Assembly: GCF_004339575.1 (NCBI RefSeq)
Contig: NZ_SMFV01000004.1
Coordinates: 1-64,000 of the forward strand
Source of the DNA: Phorcysia thermohydrogeniphila
Lineage (GTDB): Bacteria > Aquificota > Aquificia > Desulfurobacteriales > Desulfurobacteriaceae
DNA: 64,000 nucleotides
Direction of reading: 5' to 3'
The translations under genes and the position numbers were made by a program. Positions 25,825-37,379 of the stretch are shown piece by piece. The notes beneath the pieces were generated by a model. That model saw only the letters and a list, made by a program, of their open reading frames with translations, was not told where the DNA came from and searched no databases. Numbering within the stretch: the first letter of the stretch is position 1; every line of letters begins with the position of its first letter.

Positions 25825-26316
25825 ATGGAAGAGCGGGTAAAAGATGGATTCTCGCTACTGGAGCTCTTAATAATCATAGTAATAATTGGAATTCTAACTA
25901 CAATTGCTGTGAACGGTTATCGCCTCTTCAAAATAAGAGCTTACAACAACAACGCCCTTTACGACCTTAAAAACCTGATAAACGACGAACTTGCCTACTA
26001 CGGAGTTGAACAGAAGTTTGTAGGCTTTTCTCCTTCAGACGTAAGCTCAAACGGAATAGTTGTAATAGGGAACTTTACACACAAATACGTTTCAGATGAA
26101 GTAAGGGCCGTTGCAAAGGTCAGCAGCAGCGGTGACTACGCAAACTTTTGTACAAAACACAAAATGGGAACTCTAATATACGGGTACCAAACAGAAAACG
26201 ATACAATCTATTATAAGGAAAGTCAGCAAGGTTACGAGCTCCAAGCCTCCGACTGTCCAGACGCAACAGAAAACGACGATTTCTCTGGCTGGAAGGTCTT
26301 ATCCCAAAAAGAGTAA
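25825..26316 (+). CDS. Type IV pilin-like protein (minor pilin candidate)
   Basis: The 163-residue prepilin has a short leader MEERVKDG and mature start FSLLELLIIIVIIGILTTIA with the expected Glu5. The body differs from the PilA upstream and carries two Cys (NFCTKHK and ASDCPD). The ATG at 25825 is preceded by a weak site (gaagt) 22 bases after the T-tract of the pilA terminator. It could be a minor pilin, a pseudopilin or a second major-pilin variant; the sequence alone does not decide. It ends one base before the convergent lptD. Confidence 0.85.
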   Translation: MEERVKDGFSLLELLIIIVIIGILTTIAVNGYRLFKIRAYNNNALYDLKNLINDELAYYGVEQKFVGFSPSDVSSNGIVVIGNFTHKYVSDEVRAVAKVSSSGDYANFCTKHKMGTLIYGYQTENDTIYYKESQQGYELQASDCPDATENDDFSGWKVLSQKE

Positions 26317-28263
26317 CTACTTCCTACCTACAAACTTGTAACCGTAACTGCCGAGTTTCACAAGATTTACAAGCAGTGAAACCTGATAGTCCACAGTGTT
26401 ATCGTAGTTCTTAACCCACCTATAGGTTAAACGGCCACTCCAGCATCCCCTATTAACTGCAAGTGAGTAGGAACGCTCCCTATCCTGCGAAAGCTCCAAA
26501 TCGTACCTCTGCCTGTAGGAAAGAGAGAAGACTCCAATTTTCAGTTCTGTTCCCCACCGCACGTACCTAACTCTTTCTGTCAAGTCACTACTGTAGTAGT
26601 TTGCCCAGAGGCTTAAACTTCCCCAAGAGACTGAAACGTAGGTGTTGCTCTTCTTAAGGCCGTTTTCCTCAGGAGAGTAGTAGAACGTCTCTTTCAGCTC
26701 AAGATTCCCCAAGGGGTACAGGTCAAGGTCAAGTCTCCACAGTTTCCAAGGGTCCTCCGAGTCGTAAAGGTCGTACTGGCCACTAATGGACAAACGGAGG
26801 AACTCTTTTCCATCCTCGTAAAAATATCCTGTAACCCCTGAGTAAATTTCCTTCTTCTTTCCCACTCTGTCACTTCCATCGTAGAAAGGATTTACTTCCT
26901 GATTTTCACTTTCCACAAAACGAAAAGAGAGCTCCGGGTTTAGCGAAACAGAAACGGTATCTCCTAAGTGAAAATACTTGTTAGTTACTGTCTTACTCTC
27001 AAACTTAAAAATGCTCCTATCACCACCAAGCTGATACTTTGAAATTAGGTACGAGACTTTCATAGTGTTCTTAAAGACACCAAAAAAGCGGCTGTACTTT
27101 AGGATAGGCTCAAGGTTTAGCCTATAGCTACTTCCTCCTGCTTCACGGTAAAAATAGGTTAACTCCGTGTCAAAACTGAATGTAAATGGAGTCTTAGGCA
27201 AGGGGATATCCATCAAGTAGAAGTTAACGTTCGGAACTCTCTGGTAAACAGTGCTTGATGAACCATCTAAGTAATCAAGATAAACGGCGTTAACGTTCAA
27301 GATTGCGTGTTCCCAAAGCTTAGAGAGGGTAACGTCAGACTTAGTATAAACTCTTGTCTTTTCTTCAACATCAAAAGTAGTAGTACTCTTGTAGTACTCT
27401 CTGCTGTTTACAAGCTCTGCATTGAGTCTACCGTAGAGGAGCTCTGAAGGGTAGAAAGAGTGAGAATAAGTAAACTTCCAGTCCCTTCTGTTCTCCCTAT
27501 CTATCCTGTAGTAGTAGAGCCTTCCCTTACTCTTTTCAGAGAGAACATAGCGGAGTTCTGCTGACTTACCATCCCCATCCCTGAATCGCTTTTCATAAGT
27601 AAGTGTTAAGTCAGCACTTCTTCCAAGAACGATATAGAAAGGCTGCCTGTATATAAACCCATCCTCACTCATGTAGCCAAAGCGTGGAAAGAGGAAACCA
27701 GTTGTCCTCTTCTTAACGATAGGGCCGCTAAGAACGGGGGAAACGAAAATGGGAATCTCCTTTACCCTGAAAGCTACCCACCTTCCCTCAAAACTTTCCC
27801 CCAAAAGAATCCTGAACCTCTTTGCTCCTACTGACCAGTCAGGACAGGTGTGTTTACAGGGAGTATACTCTCCATCGTAAGCTATCCACTCTTTCTCAGA
27901 AAGCCTCTCTATTCTATCTGCCTTAATGTAATCGGTTTCTGAAATTTTTCCGGAAACGCCCTCAAGGACAGCCCTTTTTGTTTTAAGGTCGTAAACTATA
28001 CTCTGGCAGCGAAAGCTTGCAGGAAACTCTTTTACAACAACGTTTCCCCGGACTATCAGCAGTCCTTTTTCTCTATCGTAAACAGCACTATCGCCAGAAA
28101 TCTCCACCTTATCGTAGGTAATTACTACGTGTCCCCTTGCCTCCACCCTTTTACTTACGTTACCGAATACCTTATCAGCAGTTATATTAACGGGAACTTC
28201 AACTGCTAAAGCCCTAGAAAAAAGGAACAGCCAAAAGGCAAAAGCCCAAAGCCCTACTTTCAA
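26317..28263 (-). CDS. lptD: LPS-assembly outer-membrane protein LptD
   Basis: The 648-residue protein has a signal peptide (about 1-20, WAFAFWLFLFSRALA), an OstA-like periplasmic domain (VPVNITADKVFGN, RVEARGHVVITYD, GDSAVYDREKG), and the LptD signature YTPCKHTCPDWSVGAKRFRI (about 133-152). The rest is rich in alternating aromatic/polar segments of a beta barrel and ends in the aromatic-containing KFVGRK. LptD inserts lipopolysaccharide in the outer membrane, which marks a Gram-negative envelope. It is shorter than the E. coli protein (784), normal for deep-branching lineages. Family member uncertainty is small. Confidence 0.88.
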   Translation of the reverse strand: MKVGLWAFAFWLFLFSRALAVEVPVNITADKVFGNVSKRVEARGHVVITYDKVEISGDSAVYDREKGLLIVRGNVVVKEFPASFRCQSIVYDLKTKRAVLEGVSGKISETDYIKADRIERLSEKEWIAYDGEYTPCKHTCPDWSVGAKRFRILLGESFEGRWVAFRVKEIPIFVSPVLSGPIVKKRTTGFLFPRFGYMSEDGFIYRQPFYIVLGRSADLTLTYEKRFRDGDGKSAELRYVLSEKSKGRLYYYRIDRENRRDWKFTYSHSFYPSELLYGRLNAELVNSREYYKSTTTFDVEEKTRVYTKSDVTLSKLWEHAILNVNAVYLDYLDGSSSTVYQRVPNVNFYLMDIPLPKTPFTFSFDTELTYFYREAGGSSYRLNLEPILKYSRFFGVFKNTMKVSYLISKYQLGGDRSIFKFESKTVTNKYFHLGDTVSVSLNPELSFRFVESENQEVNPFYDGSDRVGKKKEIYSGVTGYFYEDGKEFLRLSISGQYDLYDSEDPWKLWRLDLDLYPLGNLELKETFYYSPEENGLKKSNTYVSVSWGSLSLWANYYSSDLTERVRYVRWGTELKIGVFSLSYRQRYDLELSQDRERSYSLAVNRGCWSGRLTYRWVKNYDNTVDYQVSLLVNLVKLGSYGYKFVGRK

Positions 28264-28326
28264 TAACCTTCCCTCTTGAGAGGATAGACTTAAATTTTAA
28301 GAGAAATCATATCACGAGGTAAAAAG

Positions 28327-28638
28327 ATGGGAGGTCCAGCCAAAGCAATAAAGAAACTTTTCTTACTGCAGATAGGAGCTCTTTCCCTCCTTGCCGAAAA
28401 GGCCGAAAAATTTGTAAAAGAACTGGAGGAGAAGGGAAAACTCTCTGAGGAGGAAGGAAAGAAGTTCATTCAGCAGCTAAAGAAAAGCATTGAAAAACAG
28501 AAAGAGGAACTTTCAGCTGAAGTTGGAAAACTCCTCAAAGAGATGAACTTAGCAACAAGGGAAGACCTTGAAACCTTGAAGGAGGAAATAAAGGAACTGC
28601 GGGCAGAAGTTGAAAAACTAAAAGGCCAGAAAGATTGA
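28327..28638 (+). CDS. Phasin-like coiled-coil protein
   Basis: The 103-residue protein is almost all helix and charged: MGGPAKAIKKLFLLQIGALSLLAEKAEKFV at the N-terminus and a heptad-rich end (REDLETLKEEIKELRAEVEKLK). This layout matches the PhaF/PhaI-like phasin-related family often found next to UbiB kinases; no polyhydroxyalkanoate genes are in the window, so a storage-granule role is not supported. The ribosome-binding site is cgaggt. Its stop overlaps the ubiB start by one base (TGATG). Confidence 0.68.
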   Translation: MGGPAKAIKKLFLLQIGALSLLAEKAEKFVKELEEKGKLSEEEGKKFIQQLKKSIEKQKEELSAEVGKLLKEMNLATREDLETLKEEIKELRAEVEKLKGQKD

Positions 28639-30137
28639 TGGGTTTTATTAGGCGTTCGTGGGAAATTATCGGCCATATCTACTTCTGCTCTTATGAGTAC
28701 CTTTCATCTTTTCTGCCGGGAGCTCTAGTAAAGCTAGTAGGTTTTTTACTCTTCTTTCCCTTTAAAGAGCTCCTTTCACTTCCTCCGCCGGTAAGGTTAA
28801 GGGTAACGCTTGAAAGGTTAGGACCAGCCTACCAGAAAATAGGCCAGCTCCTTTCAACAAGGGTGGATATACTACCGCCTGAGTTCATCAGGGAACTTGA
28901 AAAGCTACAGGACAGAGTTCCTCCTTTACCGCCAGAAAAGATTCTTAAAAGCTACAGCCACATAGGAGAGTACATAGAAGAGTTTGACCCTAATCCCATA
29001 GGCTCAGGCTCTGTTGCGCAGGTCCACAGGGCCCTTTTAAAAGACGGTAGAGAGGTCGCGATTAAGATTCTGCGTCCCGATGCGGAAGAAATAATAAAAC
29101 AGGATATGAGAATCCTTAAAGTAACGGTTTCCTTTCTAGCCTTTTTTGTTCCGTTTTTCCGACAGTTTAGAATTTCTCAGATTTTAGATGAGTTTGAAAG
29201 AATGCTCACAGAAGAGCTTGACCTAAGAACAGAAGCTGCCTACATGGAGCTCTTTAGACAGTTCTCCGAAAAAGAGCCTTCCCTCTACGTTCCAGAGGTT
29301 CTGTGGGAGCTCTCTGGAAAAGAGGTCTTGGTAACGGAGTTCGTTAGAGGGAAAAAACTAACGGAAATCGGCAACCTATCAGAGAAGGAAAGGAAGAAAT
29401 TAGCAGAGCGCTTGGTCCACATCATTCACAGGACAATCTTTGAACTGGGGGTGTTCCACGGCGACCTTCACCCCGGCAATATTTTCCTGCTTGAAGACGG
29501 AAGGTTTGTTTTCATAGACTTTGGAATAGTTGGGAGGCTCTCTCCCGATACCTTATCAGCCTTCTTTGTCTTCTCTTTGGGAGTTATGAACAAGGACTTA
29601 GAGTTAATTGTTGGAGCGCTAAGGGAAATAGGAGCAGTTCCAGAAAACATAAACGAAACTCTCCTTAAAAGAGAAATTCTTTCTTTCCTTGACAAATACT
29701 ACAACCGCCCACTATCCCAGATAGACGCAGAAAAGCTATTTTACGAGGAACTTTCAGCAGCAAGGCGATTTAGGATAGTCCTGCCGGAGGAGCTCTTAGT
29801 CCTCATGAAAACCATAGCCCATACAGAATCAATAGCAAGGCTAATATACCCTGAATTTAGACTTCCTCCACTACTCAAACCTTACCTTAGAAAAATAGCT
29901 CCAAGAGTAGTCACCCAAGAGGTAAAGAGAAGGCTTACAAGATTAGCAATGACTTACTCAAACCTAATTGAGAAAATACCCAAAATCGCTGAGAGCAACA
30001 AAAAAGAAACAGAAAGAAAAGACGATATCTTCTGGGGAAGTGTCATATTAGGACTCGCTGTAGTTCTAACACTTGCTCCAAAACTTTTGTTTATTTACGT
30101 TCCAGCCGTTCTGGCAACTAACCGCCTAAGAAAATGA
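28638..30137 (+). CDS. ubiB: UbiB/ABC1-family atypical kinase
   Basis: This 499-residue protein belongs to the UbiB/ABC1/ADCK family, ATPases tied to quinone biosynthesis or lipid handling. Signatures are the KxGQ-type segment AYQKIGQLLSTR (about 73), the alanine-rich loop equivalent PIGSGSVAQVHRALL, the lysine EVAIKILRP, the catalytic FHGDLHPGNIF and metal-binding VFIDFGIVG. Two membrane helices near the C-terminus (about 458-490, WGSVILGLAVVLTLAPKLLF) anchor it. Translation is coupled to the phasin-like gene. In this lineage the quinone partner may be menaquinone-like; the substrate is not shown. Confidence 0.9.
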   Translation: MGFIRRSWEIIGHIYFCSYEYLSSFLPGALVKLVGFLLFFPFKELLSLPPPVRLRVTLERLGPAYQKIGQLLSTRVDILPPEFIRELEKLQDRVPPLPPEKILKSYSHIGEYIEEFDPNPIGSGSVAQVHRALLKDGREVAIKILRPDAEEIIKQDMRILKVTVSFLAFFVPFFRQFRISQILDEFERMLTEELDLRTEAAYMELFRQFSEKEPSLYVPEVLWELSGKEVLVTEFVRGKKLTEIGNLSEKERKKLAERLVHIIHRTIFELGVFHGDLHPGNIFLLEDGRFVFIDFGIVGRLSPDTLSAFFVFSLGVMNKDLELIVGALREIGAVPENINETLLKREILSFLDKYYNRPLSQIDAEKLFYEELSAARRFRIVLPEELLVLMKTIAHTESIARLIYPEFRLPPLLKPYLRKIAPRVVTQEVKRRLTRLAMTYSNLIEKIPKIAESNKKETERKDDIFWGSVILGLAVVLTLAPKLLFIYVPAVLATNRLRK

Positions 30138-30174
30138 TAGACTTAAATTAGGGAACCATCCTTAGGGGTATAAG

Positions 30175-30492
30175 ATGAAAAAGTTTATTTTCTCTCTACT
30201 ATTTGTAGCCTTCCTCATTTTCCCGCTAACTGCTCAAGCAACCAATGAGGATAAGCCGGTTGAAATCTGGACCGTTGAAAAGGTTGAAAATGGAAAAAGG
30301 GTTGAAGTAATAAAGGTAAGGCTTGAATCAGGAAAGATAGTTGAAATCCGCCCCCACCTTACAAAAGAACAGATTCCTAAACCAGAAAGTAAGCTATCCT
30401 CAGGCAAGCTGGAAAGACTTCTTGAATATGTAGGAATTGCAATTATAGGGTTAGCCGTTGGGATAGGGGTGTATTTACTGGTGAAGAAGTAA
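30175..30492 (+). CDS. Hypothetical secreted, C-terminally anchored small protein
   Basis: I do not recognise this 105-residue protein. It has an N-terminal signal sequence (KKFIFSLLFVAFLIFPLTAQA), a polar middle domain with repeated beta-like segments (VEIWTVEKVENGKRVEVIKV), and a C-terminal membrane helix (about 84-103, YVGIAIIGLAVGIGVYLLV). The most likely topology is a periplasmic domain of about 60 residues held in the inner membrane. The ribosome-binding site is ggggtat, weak. It follows ubiB by 37 bases and ends at a terminator shared with atpC. Confidence 0.7.
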   Translation: MKKFIFSLLFVAFLIFPLTAQATNEDKPVEIWTVEKVENGKRVEVIKVRLESGKIVEIRPHLTKEQIPKPESKLSSGKLERLLEYVGIAIIGLAVGIGVYLLVKK

Positions 30493-30500
30493 AGGTAAGG

Positions 30501-30521
30501 AAAGCCCGCTTAGCGGGCTTT
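30501..30521. terminator. Bidirectional terminator between the small membrane protein and atpC
   Basis: The perfect hairpin AAAGCCCGC-tta-GCGGGCTTT has a T-run on both strands. The atpC stop codon (TAA on the minus strand) forms its loop, so one short element ends both convergent units. Confidence 0.85.
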
Positions 30522-30932
30522 CTCTATGAGGGTTTCCTTCATTCTAATCTCAGCTTCAACACTCTGACGAGCTTCAACTTCCTCTTCAGAAAGGGAGGCG
30601 AGCCTTTCTTTAAGCTCGGCAACTTCTTTCTCTAAGGACGAAACATCAACCTCTTCTGGGTCGTAGATTTCTTGAACGCCAATCCTGACAACATCCGGCT
30701 CTATCTGAACAAAGCCGTTAAAGAGAAGTTTTGTAACCTCATTTCCTTCTTTATCCTTGAACTTCACGAACCCAGCACCTACTGAGTAAAACTCAGGTTG
30801 GTGACCGGGGAGAACCCCCAAGTCACCATCATCAGTCTCTATGTAAACTTCCTTAGTTTCAAGCTCTATGTGCTTCCCAGTGGAGGAAGCTATAAGGAGC
30901 TTCATCTCAGAGGGTATACCCTTTACAGCCAT
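30510..30932 (-). CDS. atpC: ATP synthase epsilon subunit
   Basis: The 140-residue epsilon subunit sits at the foot of the F1 central stalk and can block ATP hydrolysis. It has the N-terminal beta-sandwich signature VYIETDDGDLGVLPGHQPEF and the C-terminal helical hairpin (EVDVSSLEKEVAELKERLASL). It is the last gene of the mnmA-atp operon, 11 bases after atpD, and its stop is inside the terminator hairpin. Confidence 0.94.
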   Translation of the reverse strand: MAVKGIPSEMKLLIASSTGKHIELETKEVYIETDDGDLGVLPGHQPEFYSVGAGFVKFKDKEGNEVTKLLFNGFVQIEPDVVRIGVQEIYDPEEVDVSSLEKEVAELKERLASLSEEEVEARQSVEAEIRMKETLIEKAR

Positions 30933-30943
30933 CCTTATCTCCC

Positions 30944-33261
<2,318 letters not shown>

Positions 33262-33273
33262 TTTCTACCTCTC

Positions 33274-34782
33274 TTAAGCAGTAAACGTAGCCTTGAACTC
33301 CTTAATCGCGGAGTGGAGCTTGTTGGTCAGTTCGTCGTCAAGCTGTTTCTTGTCAAGAATCTCCTTGAGGATCTCAGGATGCTTAGCATCCATGAAAGCG
33401 TAGAGCTCCTTCTCAAACTTCGTAACAGCCTCAACAGGAATATCATCAAGGTAACCGTTGATTGCTGCAAAGAAGGCTACAATCTGCTTCTCAACTGGAA
33501 TTGGGCTGTAAGGTGGTTGTTTGAGGAGCTCCATAAGTCTTCTACCGCGCTCAAGCTGAGCCCTTGTTGCAGGGTCAAGATCAGAAGCGAACTGAGCGAA
33601 GGCCTCAAGCTCCCTGTACCTTGCAAGCTCAAGCCTGAGCTTACCTGCAACCTGCTTCATAGCCTTAATCTGAGCTGCACCTCCAACCCTTGAAACAGAA
33701 AGACCTACGTTAATAGCCGGCCTCTGTCCCTTGTAGAAGAGGTCTGTCTCAAGGAAGATCTGTCCGTCAGTAATGGAGATAACGTTTGTTGGAATGTAAG
33801 CGGAGATGTCACCAGCCTTTGTTTCAATAATTGGAAGAGCTGTTAGTGAACCAGCACCAAGCTCATCGTTGAGCTTAGCAGCCCTTTCAAGAAGCCTTGA
33901 GTGGAGGTAGAAGATGTCACCCGGATAAGCTTCACGTCCCGGTGGACGCCTGAGGAGGAGGGACATTTCCCTGTAAGCTACAGCCTGCTTGGAGAGGTCG
34001 TCGTAAACGATGAGTGCTGCTCTTCCTGTATCCCTAAAGTACTCAGCAACCGTTACTGCAGAGTATGGAGCGAGGTACTGAAGGGCAGCTGGGTCAGAAG
34101 CTGTAGCAGAAATAACTATCGTATAATCCATAGCTCCGTGCTCTTTGAGGAGCTGAATCGTCTGAGCTACAGTAGAACGCTTCTGACCGATAGCACAGTA
34201 AATACAGATAACTCCTTCCCTCTTCTGGTTGAGGATTGTGTCTATCGCAATAGTTGTTTTACCGGTCTGCCTGTCACCGATGATAAGCTCCCTCTGTCCC
34301 CTTCCAATCGGAATGAGAGCGTCAATAGCCTTAATACCTGTCTGGAGGGGCTCGTGAACAGGCTTCCTCGTTACGATACCGGGAGCAATACGCTCAACAG
34401 CCCTTCTCTCTACGTATTCAATCTCTCCTTTACCGTCAAGGGGTCTTCCAAGTGGGTCAAGAACCCTTCCTATAAGCCCTTCTCCTACGGGCATGTCAAG
34501 GATTCTTCCTGTCCTCTTTGCCTTACTACCCTCAACGATTCCCCTACCTTCACCGAGGAGAACGACACCTACGTTGTCCTCCTCCAAGTTGAAAGCAACA
34601 CCCTCTGTTCCATCCTCAAACTCTACAACTTCTCCGTATTCAACGTTTTCAAGGCCGTAAACCCTTGCAACACCGTCACCAACCTTGATGACGATACCAG
34701 TTTCGTCAAGCTTTACGGAAGCCTCAAACTCTTCAATCTGTTTTCTTATCAGTTCTGAAATCTCTTCCGCTCTGATCTGCAT
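33274..34782 (-). CDS. atpA: ATP synthase alpha subunit
   Basis: The 502-residue non-catalytic nucleotide-binding F1 subunit shows GDRQTGKT as Walker A (about 170), the ...[17 protein letters not shown] motif and [18 protein letters not shown]. Its N-terminal crown domain begins [18 protein letters not shown] ribosome-binding site (ggtgaaggg) precedes the ATG. It lies between atpH and atpG, as usual. Confidence 0.98.
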   Translation of the reverse strand: MQIRAEEISELIRKQIEEFEASVKLDETGIVIKVGDGVARVYGLENVEYGEVVEFEDGTEGVAFNLEEDNVGVVLLGEGRGIVEGSKAKRTGRILDMPVGEGLIGRVLDPLGRPLDGKGEIEYVERRAVERIAPGIVTRKPVHEPLQTGIKAIDALIPIGRGQRELIIGDRQTGKTTIAIDTILNQKREGVICIYCAIGQKRSTVAQTIQLLKEHGAMDYTIVISATASDPAALQYLAPYSAVTVAEYFRDTGRAALIVYDDLSKQAVAYREMSLLLRRPPGREAYPGDIFYLHSRLLERAAKLNDELGAGSLTALPIIETKAGDISAYIPTNVISITDGQIFLETDLFYKGQRPAINVGLSVSRVGGAAQIKAMKQVAGKLRLELARYRELEAFAQFASDLDPATRAQLERGRRLMELLKQPPYSPIPVEKQIVAFFAAINGYLDDIPVEAVTKFEKELYAFMDAKHPEILKEILDKKQLDDELTNKLHSAIKEFKATFTA

Positions 34783-34811
34783 CCCTTCACCTCGCCTTAA
34801 GAGTTTTTATG

Positions 34812-35345
34812 TTAATCAGCTATAGCTTTTTTAAGGTTTTCAAGCTGCGTCTTTATAGAAGCATCAAGAACCTTGTCTGCTACCCTGACAACAAATCCAC
34901 CAATCAGGGAGGGATCAAGCTTTACAGAGATCTCAGCCTTCTTTCCGAAAATTTCTTCAATTTTTGATTTAATCTTTAAAACCGTTTCCTCGTCAATCTC
35001 TGTAGCTGTTGTTATTTCAGCCTTGATAATTCCCAGCCTGTAATCAACGAACTTTTCAAACTCTGAAGCAAACTCCCTGAGCGTCCCCAGCCTATCCTTC
35101 TGGGCCATAAGGAGCAGAACTCTTTTTAGCTCCTCAGAAGCCCCAACCTTCTCTAAGATCTGCTCTATGAGGCTCCTCTTTTTCTCAGGAGGAACAACAG
35201 GGCTCTTAAAATACTTAATTACCCTGTCGTCAAGGAGAGAACCTATCGTCTTCACCTCTTCCAGAACCTTCTCCAGCCTGTCGTCCGGCAGGACATCAGC
35301 CAGGGCCTTCGCGTACCTCCTCGCTACTCTCACTTCCAGTCTCAA
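34812..35345 (-). CDS. atpH: ATP synthase delta subunit
   Basis: The 177-residue delta subunit ties the peripheral stalk to F1. It starts with the helical ARRYAKALADVLPDDRLEKV and ends with the conserved KLDPSLIGGFVVRVADKVLD-type sheet region. The start codon is taken as ATG at 35345 behind ggaggg. Position between atpF and atpA and length agree with the family. Confidence 0.93.
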   Translation of the reverse strand: MRLEVRVARRYAKALADVLPDDRLEKVLEEVKTIGSLLDDRVIKYFKSPVVPPEKKRSLIEQILEKVGASEELKRVLLLMAQKDRLGTLREFASEFEKFVDYRLGIIKAEITTATEIDEETVLKIKSKIEEIFGKKAEISVKLDPSLIGGFVVRVADKVLDASIKTQLENLKKAIAD

Positions 35346-35356
35346 TTTGATCCCTC

Positions 35357-35830
35357 CTAAAGCTTTTGAAGGGTAGATTCTATGAGTCTCTTGTTTATCT
35401 CAGGATTAGCCGCCGCCTTAAGCTTTGCCTCAGCTATTTCTACAGCCTTACGAGCCGCAAACTTCTTAAGCTCTTCCTTGGCCTTGTAAACCTCTTTCTC
35501 TATCTCCTCGTCAGCCATCCTGATTATCCTTTCAGCAGTCTGCTTAGCTTCAGCTATTATCTGCTCTCTCTCCTTAGCAGCAAGCTCCTTTGAATACTGA
35601 AGTATTCTCTCTGCCTCTGCTTTTGCTTCCTCAGACTTCCTCTCAGCTTCCTTGAGGAGCCTCAGAACCTCCTCCTTTTCCTGCTTTGCCCTCTCAAACC
35701 TGCTGACAACAGCGTTAATACCGTCGGATATGAACTTTGAAACGGGCTTCTTGAGAAGCCAGTATAGGATTGCTATCAAAATTACTGTATTTACAGTTTT
35801 CCAAAACAGCTCATGTTGAATGTGCTCCAT
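35357..35830 (-). CDS. atpF: ATP synthase b subunit (first of two b-type genes upstream of atpH)
   Basis: The 157-residue peripheral-stalk subunit has one membrane helix near the N-terminus (TVNTVILIAILYWLLKKPV), then a long charged coiled coil with right-handed stalk character (EEAKAEAERILQYSKELAAK). The preceding gene also encodes a b-type protein, so this synthase uses a b/b' heterodimer as in cyanobacteria and several deep-branching bacteria. Which of the two is b and which b' is arbitrary from sequence alone. Confidence 0.9.
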   Translation of the reverse strand: MEHIQHELFWKTVNTVILIAILYWLLKKPVSKFISDGINAVVSRFERAKQEKEEVLRLLKEAERKSEEAKAEAERILQYSKELAAKEREQIIAEAKQTAERIIRMADEEIEKEVYKAKEELKKFAARKAVEIAEAKLKAAANPEINKRLIESTLQKL

Positions 35831-35839
35831 CTCACCCCC

Positions 35840-36277
35840 TTATGCTGCCTTTCCAAGTATTTTCTTAACAATTTCTTCAGCTATCTTTTCAGCCTCAGAT
35901 TCAAGTTTTGCCTTCTCTGCCTCAAAGGAGCTCCAGATTTCTTGCTTGGCACTCTCTAACTTAGCAGCAGCCTCTTCATGCGCCTGCTGAAGGATTCTCT
36001 CCCTTTCAGCCCTGGCCTCTTTAACAGCCTCATCAACGAGAGCCTTCGCCTTAGCCCTCGCCTCGCCCAGTACCTGTTCCACCTCTTTAAGTAGGCTCTC
36101 AGCCTTTGCCCTCAAGGCCTCAATTTCAGAGTACTGGGCCTCAAGCTCCTTTTCCCTCTCTTCCATCAAGCCAAGGAGCGGTTGGAAAAGAAACTTGTTG
36201 AGGAGAACCATAAAGATTAGGAAGTTGACAGCCTGAACCAGTAGGGTTCCGTCTATCGCTACGATGCTCCCCGCCAT
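35840..36277 (-). CDS. atpF': ATP synthase b' subunit
   Basis: The 145-residue protein has an N-terminal membrane helix (TLLVQAVNFLIFMVLLNKFL) followed by PLLGLMEEREKELEAQ and a long coiled coil, the b' pattern. Its ATG overlaps the mnmA stop as TAATG, so the ATP synthase genes are translationally coupled to mnmA. It is 9 bases before atpF. Confidence 0.9.
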   Translation of the reverse strand: MAGSIVAIDGTLLVQAVNFLIFMVLLNKFLFQPLLGLMEEREKELEAQYSEIEALRAKAESLLKEVEQVLGEARAKAKALVDEAVKEARAERERILQQAHEEAAAKLESAKQEIWSSFEAEKAKLESEAEKIAEEIVKKILGKAA

Positions 36278-37311
36278 TACCCTTCTCCTTGCTTTGTGAT
36301 TTCCCCGCCTCCAAGGAGGAGGTCACCGCTGTAAAAGGCACACACCTGCCCCGGAGCGGGGGCGTCAACTTTCGCCGCTAATTTTACATAATAAAAGCCG
36401 TTTTTTAAATACTCTACCGACTCAACTGGAACAGGACGAGAACGATATCTAACCTGAACCTGAAGGCCTTTGAGCTCTTTAACTTTCTCATACTCAAGGT
36501 GCCAGTTTACGTTCCATACGTACACAGTACTCTTTAGAACGTCCTCTTTCCCTCCCAGAATCACCCTGTTGTTTTCAGCATCTATTTCAACAACGTAAAG
36601 GGGCTTACCGTAAGAGATTCCAAGCCCTCTCCTCTGACCAACCGTATAGCGGTGGTATCCCTTATGCCTACCAACAACTGTTCCGTCCTTTAAAACAAAA
36701 AGGCCGGGAGGAGGCTTGACAAACTGCTCTACAAAAGAAACGTAATCCCCCTCTATAAAGCAGATATCTTGGCTTTCACTCTCAAACGGAAATCCTATGG
36801 CTTTAGCCCTCTTGATAACCTCGTCCTTAGTAAACTCTCCAAGTGGAAGCAATAACCTCTCAAAAACACGCTGCTCAACAAGCGAGAGGAAGTAGGACTG
36901 CTCTTTTCTCCTATCCTTACCCCTAAGGACTAAATGTTTTCCCCACTCCTTAGAAAAAACAACGCGGGCGTAGTGGCCAGTAGCTATGAAGTCAGCTCCA
37001 AACTCCTTCATTAAAAGATAAAGGTAATTAAGCTTTATCTTTCTATTACATACCGCGCAAGGGTTGGGAGTTAGGCCCTTTCTATAGTAACGGACAAAGT
37101 AATCAATTACCTCTTTCTGGAACTGGTCTGTAAGGTCAATAACGGAAAGTTTAAGTCCTAAGAGCTCCGCTGCTTTTTGCGCCTTTTCAGGTGACGCTTT
37201 TTGGGTGAGGCGGAAAAAGACAGGAATAACTTCATAGCCCCTTTCTTTCAGTAGGTATGCCGTATAGAAGCTATCTACTCCTCCACTGAGACCAACAACA
37301 ACCCTTTTCAT
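36277..37311 (-). CDS. mnmA: tRNA-specific 2-thiouridylase MnmA
   Basis: MnmA adds sulfur to U34 of tRNA-Lys, -Glu and -Gln. The 344-residue protein has the PP-loop GLSGGVDSFYTAYLL (about 8), the first catalytic Cys in NPCAVCNRKIK (about 99) and the second in ESQDICFIEGD (about 190), then the YTVGQRRGLGI tRNA-contact region. It is the first gene of the minus-strand operon that continues into atpF'. Its start lies only about 30 bases after a terminator-like hairpin, which may attenuate the entire operon. Confidence 0.96.
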   Translation of the reverse strand: MKRVVVGLSGGVDSFYTAYLLKERGYEVIPVFFRLTQKASPEKAQKAAELLGLKLSVIDLTDQFQKEVIDYFVRYYRKGLTPNPCAVCNRKIKLNYLYLLMKEFGADFIATGHYARVVFSKEWGKHLVLRGKDRRKEQSYFLSLVEQRVFERLLLPLGEFTKDEVIKRAKAIGFPFESESQDICFIEGDYVSFVEQFVKPPPGLFVLKDGTVVGRHKGYHRYTVGQRRGLGISYGKPLYVVEIDAENNRVILGGKEDVLKSTVYVWNVNWHLEYEKVKELKGLQVQVRYRSRPVPVESVEYLKNGFYYVKLAAKVDAPAPGQVCAFYSGDLLLGGGEITKQGEG

Positions 37312-37339
37312 GATAGCTCAAGTTTACAGCATGCGAGGC

Positions 37340-37371
37340 AAAAAAAGAAGGGCGCCGGGATGGCGCCCTTT
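37340..37371 (-). terminator. Terminator or attenuator between ruvX and mnmA
   Basis: On the minus strand, AAGGGCGCC-atccc-GGCGCCCTT is followed by ctttttttg. It can end transcripts from ruvX. Because the best promoter for mnmA (37418-37445) lies upstream of it, it would also act on transcripts entering mnmA-atp. Confidence 0.82.
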
Positions 37372-37379
37372 AAATCTGT

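Noticed and set aside
25740-25970. Reading frame overlapping the end of pilA and the second pilin
   Set aside because: It runs through the pilA terminator in another frame and has no family features; the pilin frames explain the region.
28327-28638. Polyhydroxyalkanoate granule phasin
   Set aside because: Only a general coiled-coil likeness exists and no PHA genes are nearby; a UbiB-linked small protein is the safer description.
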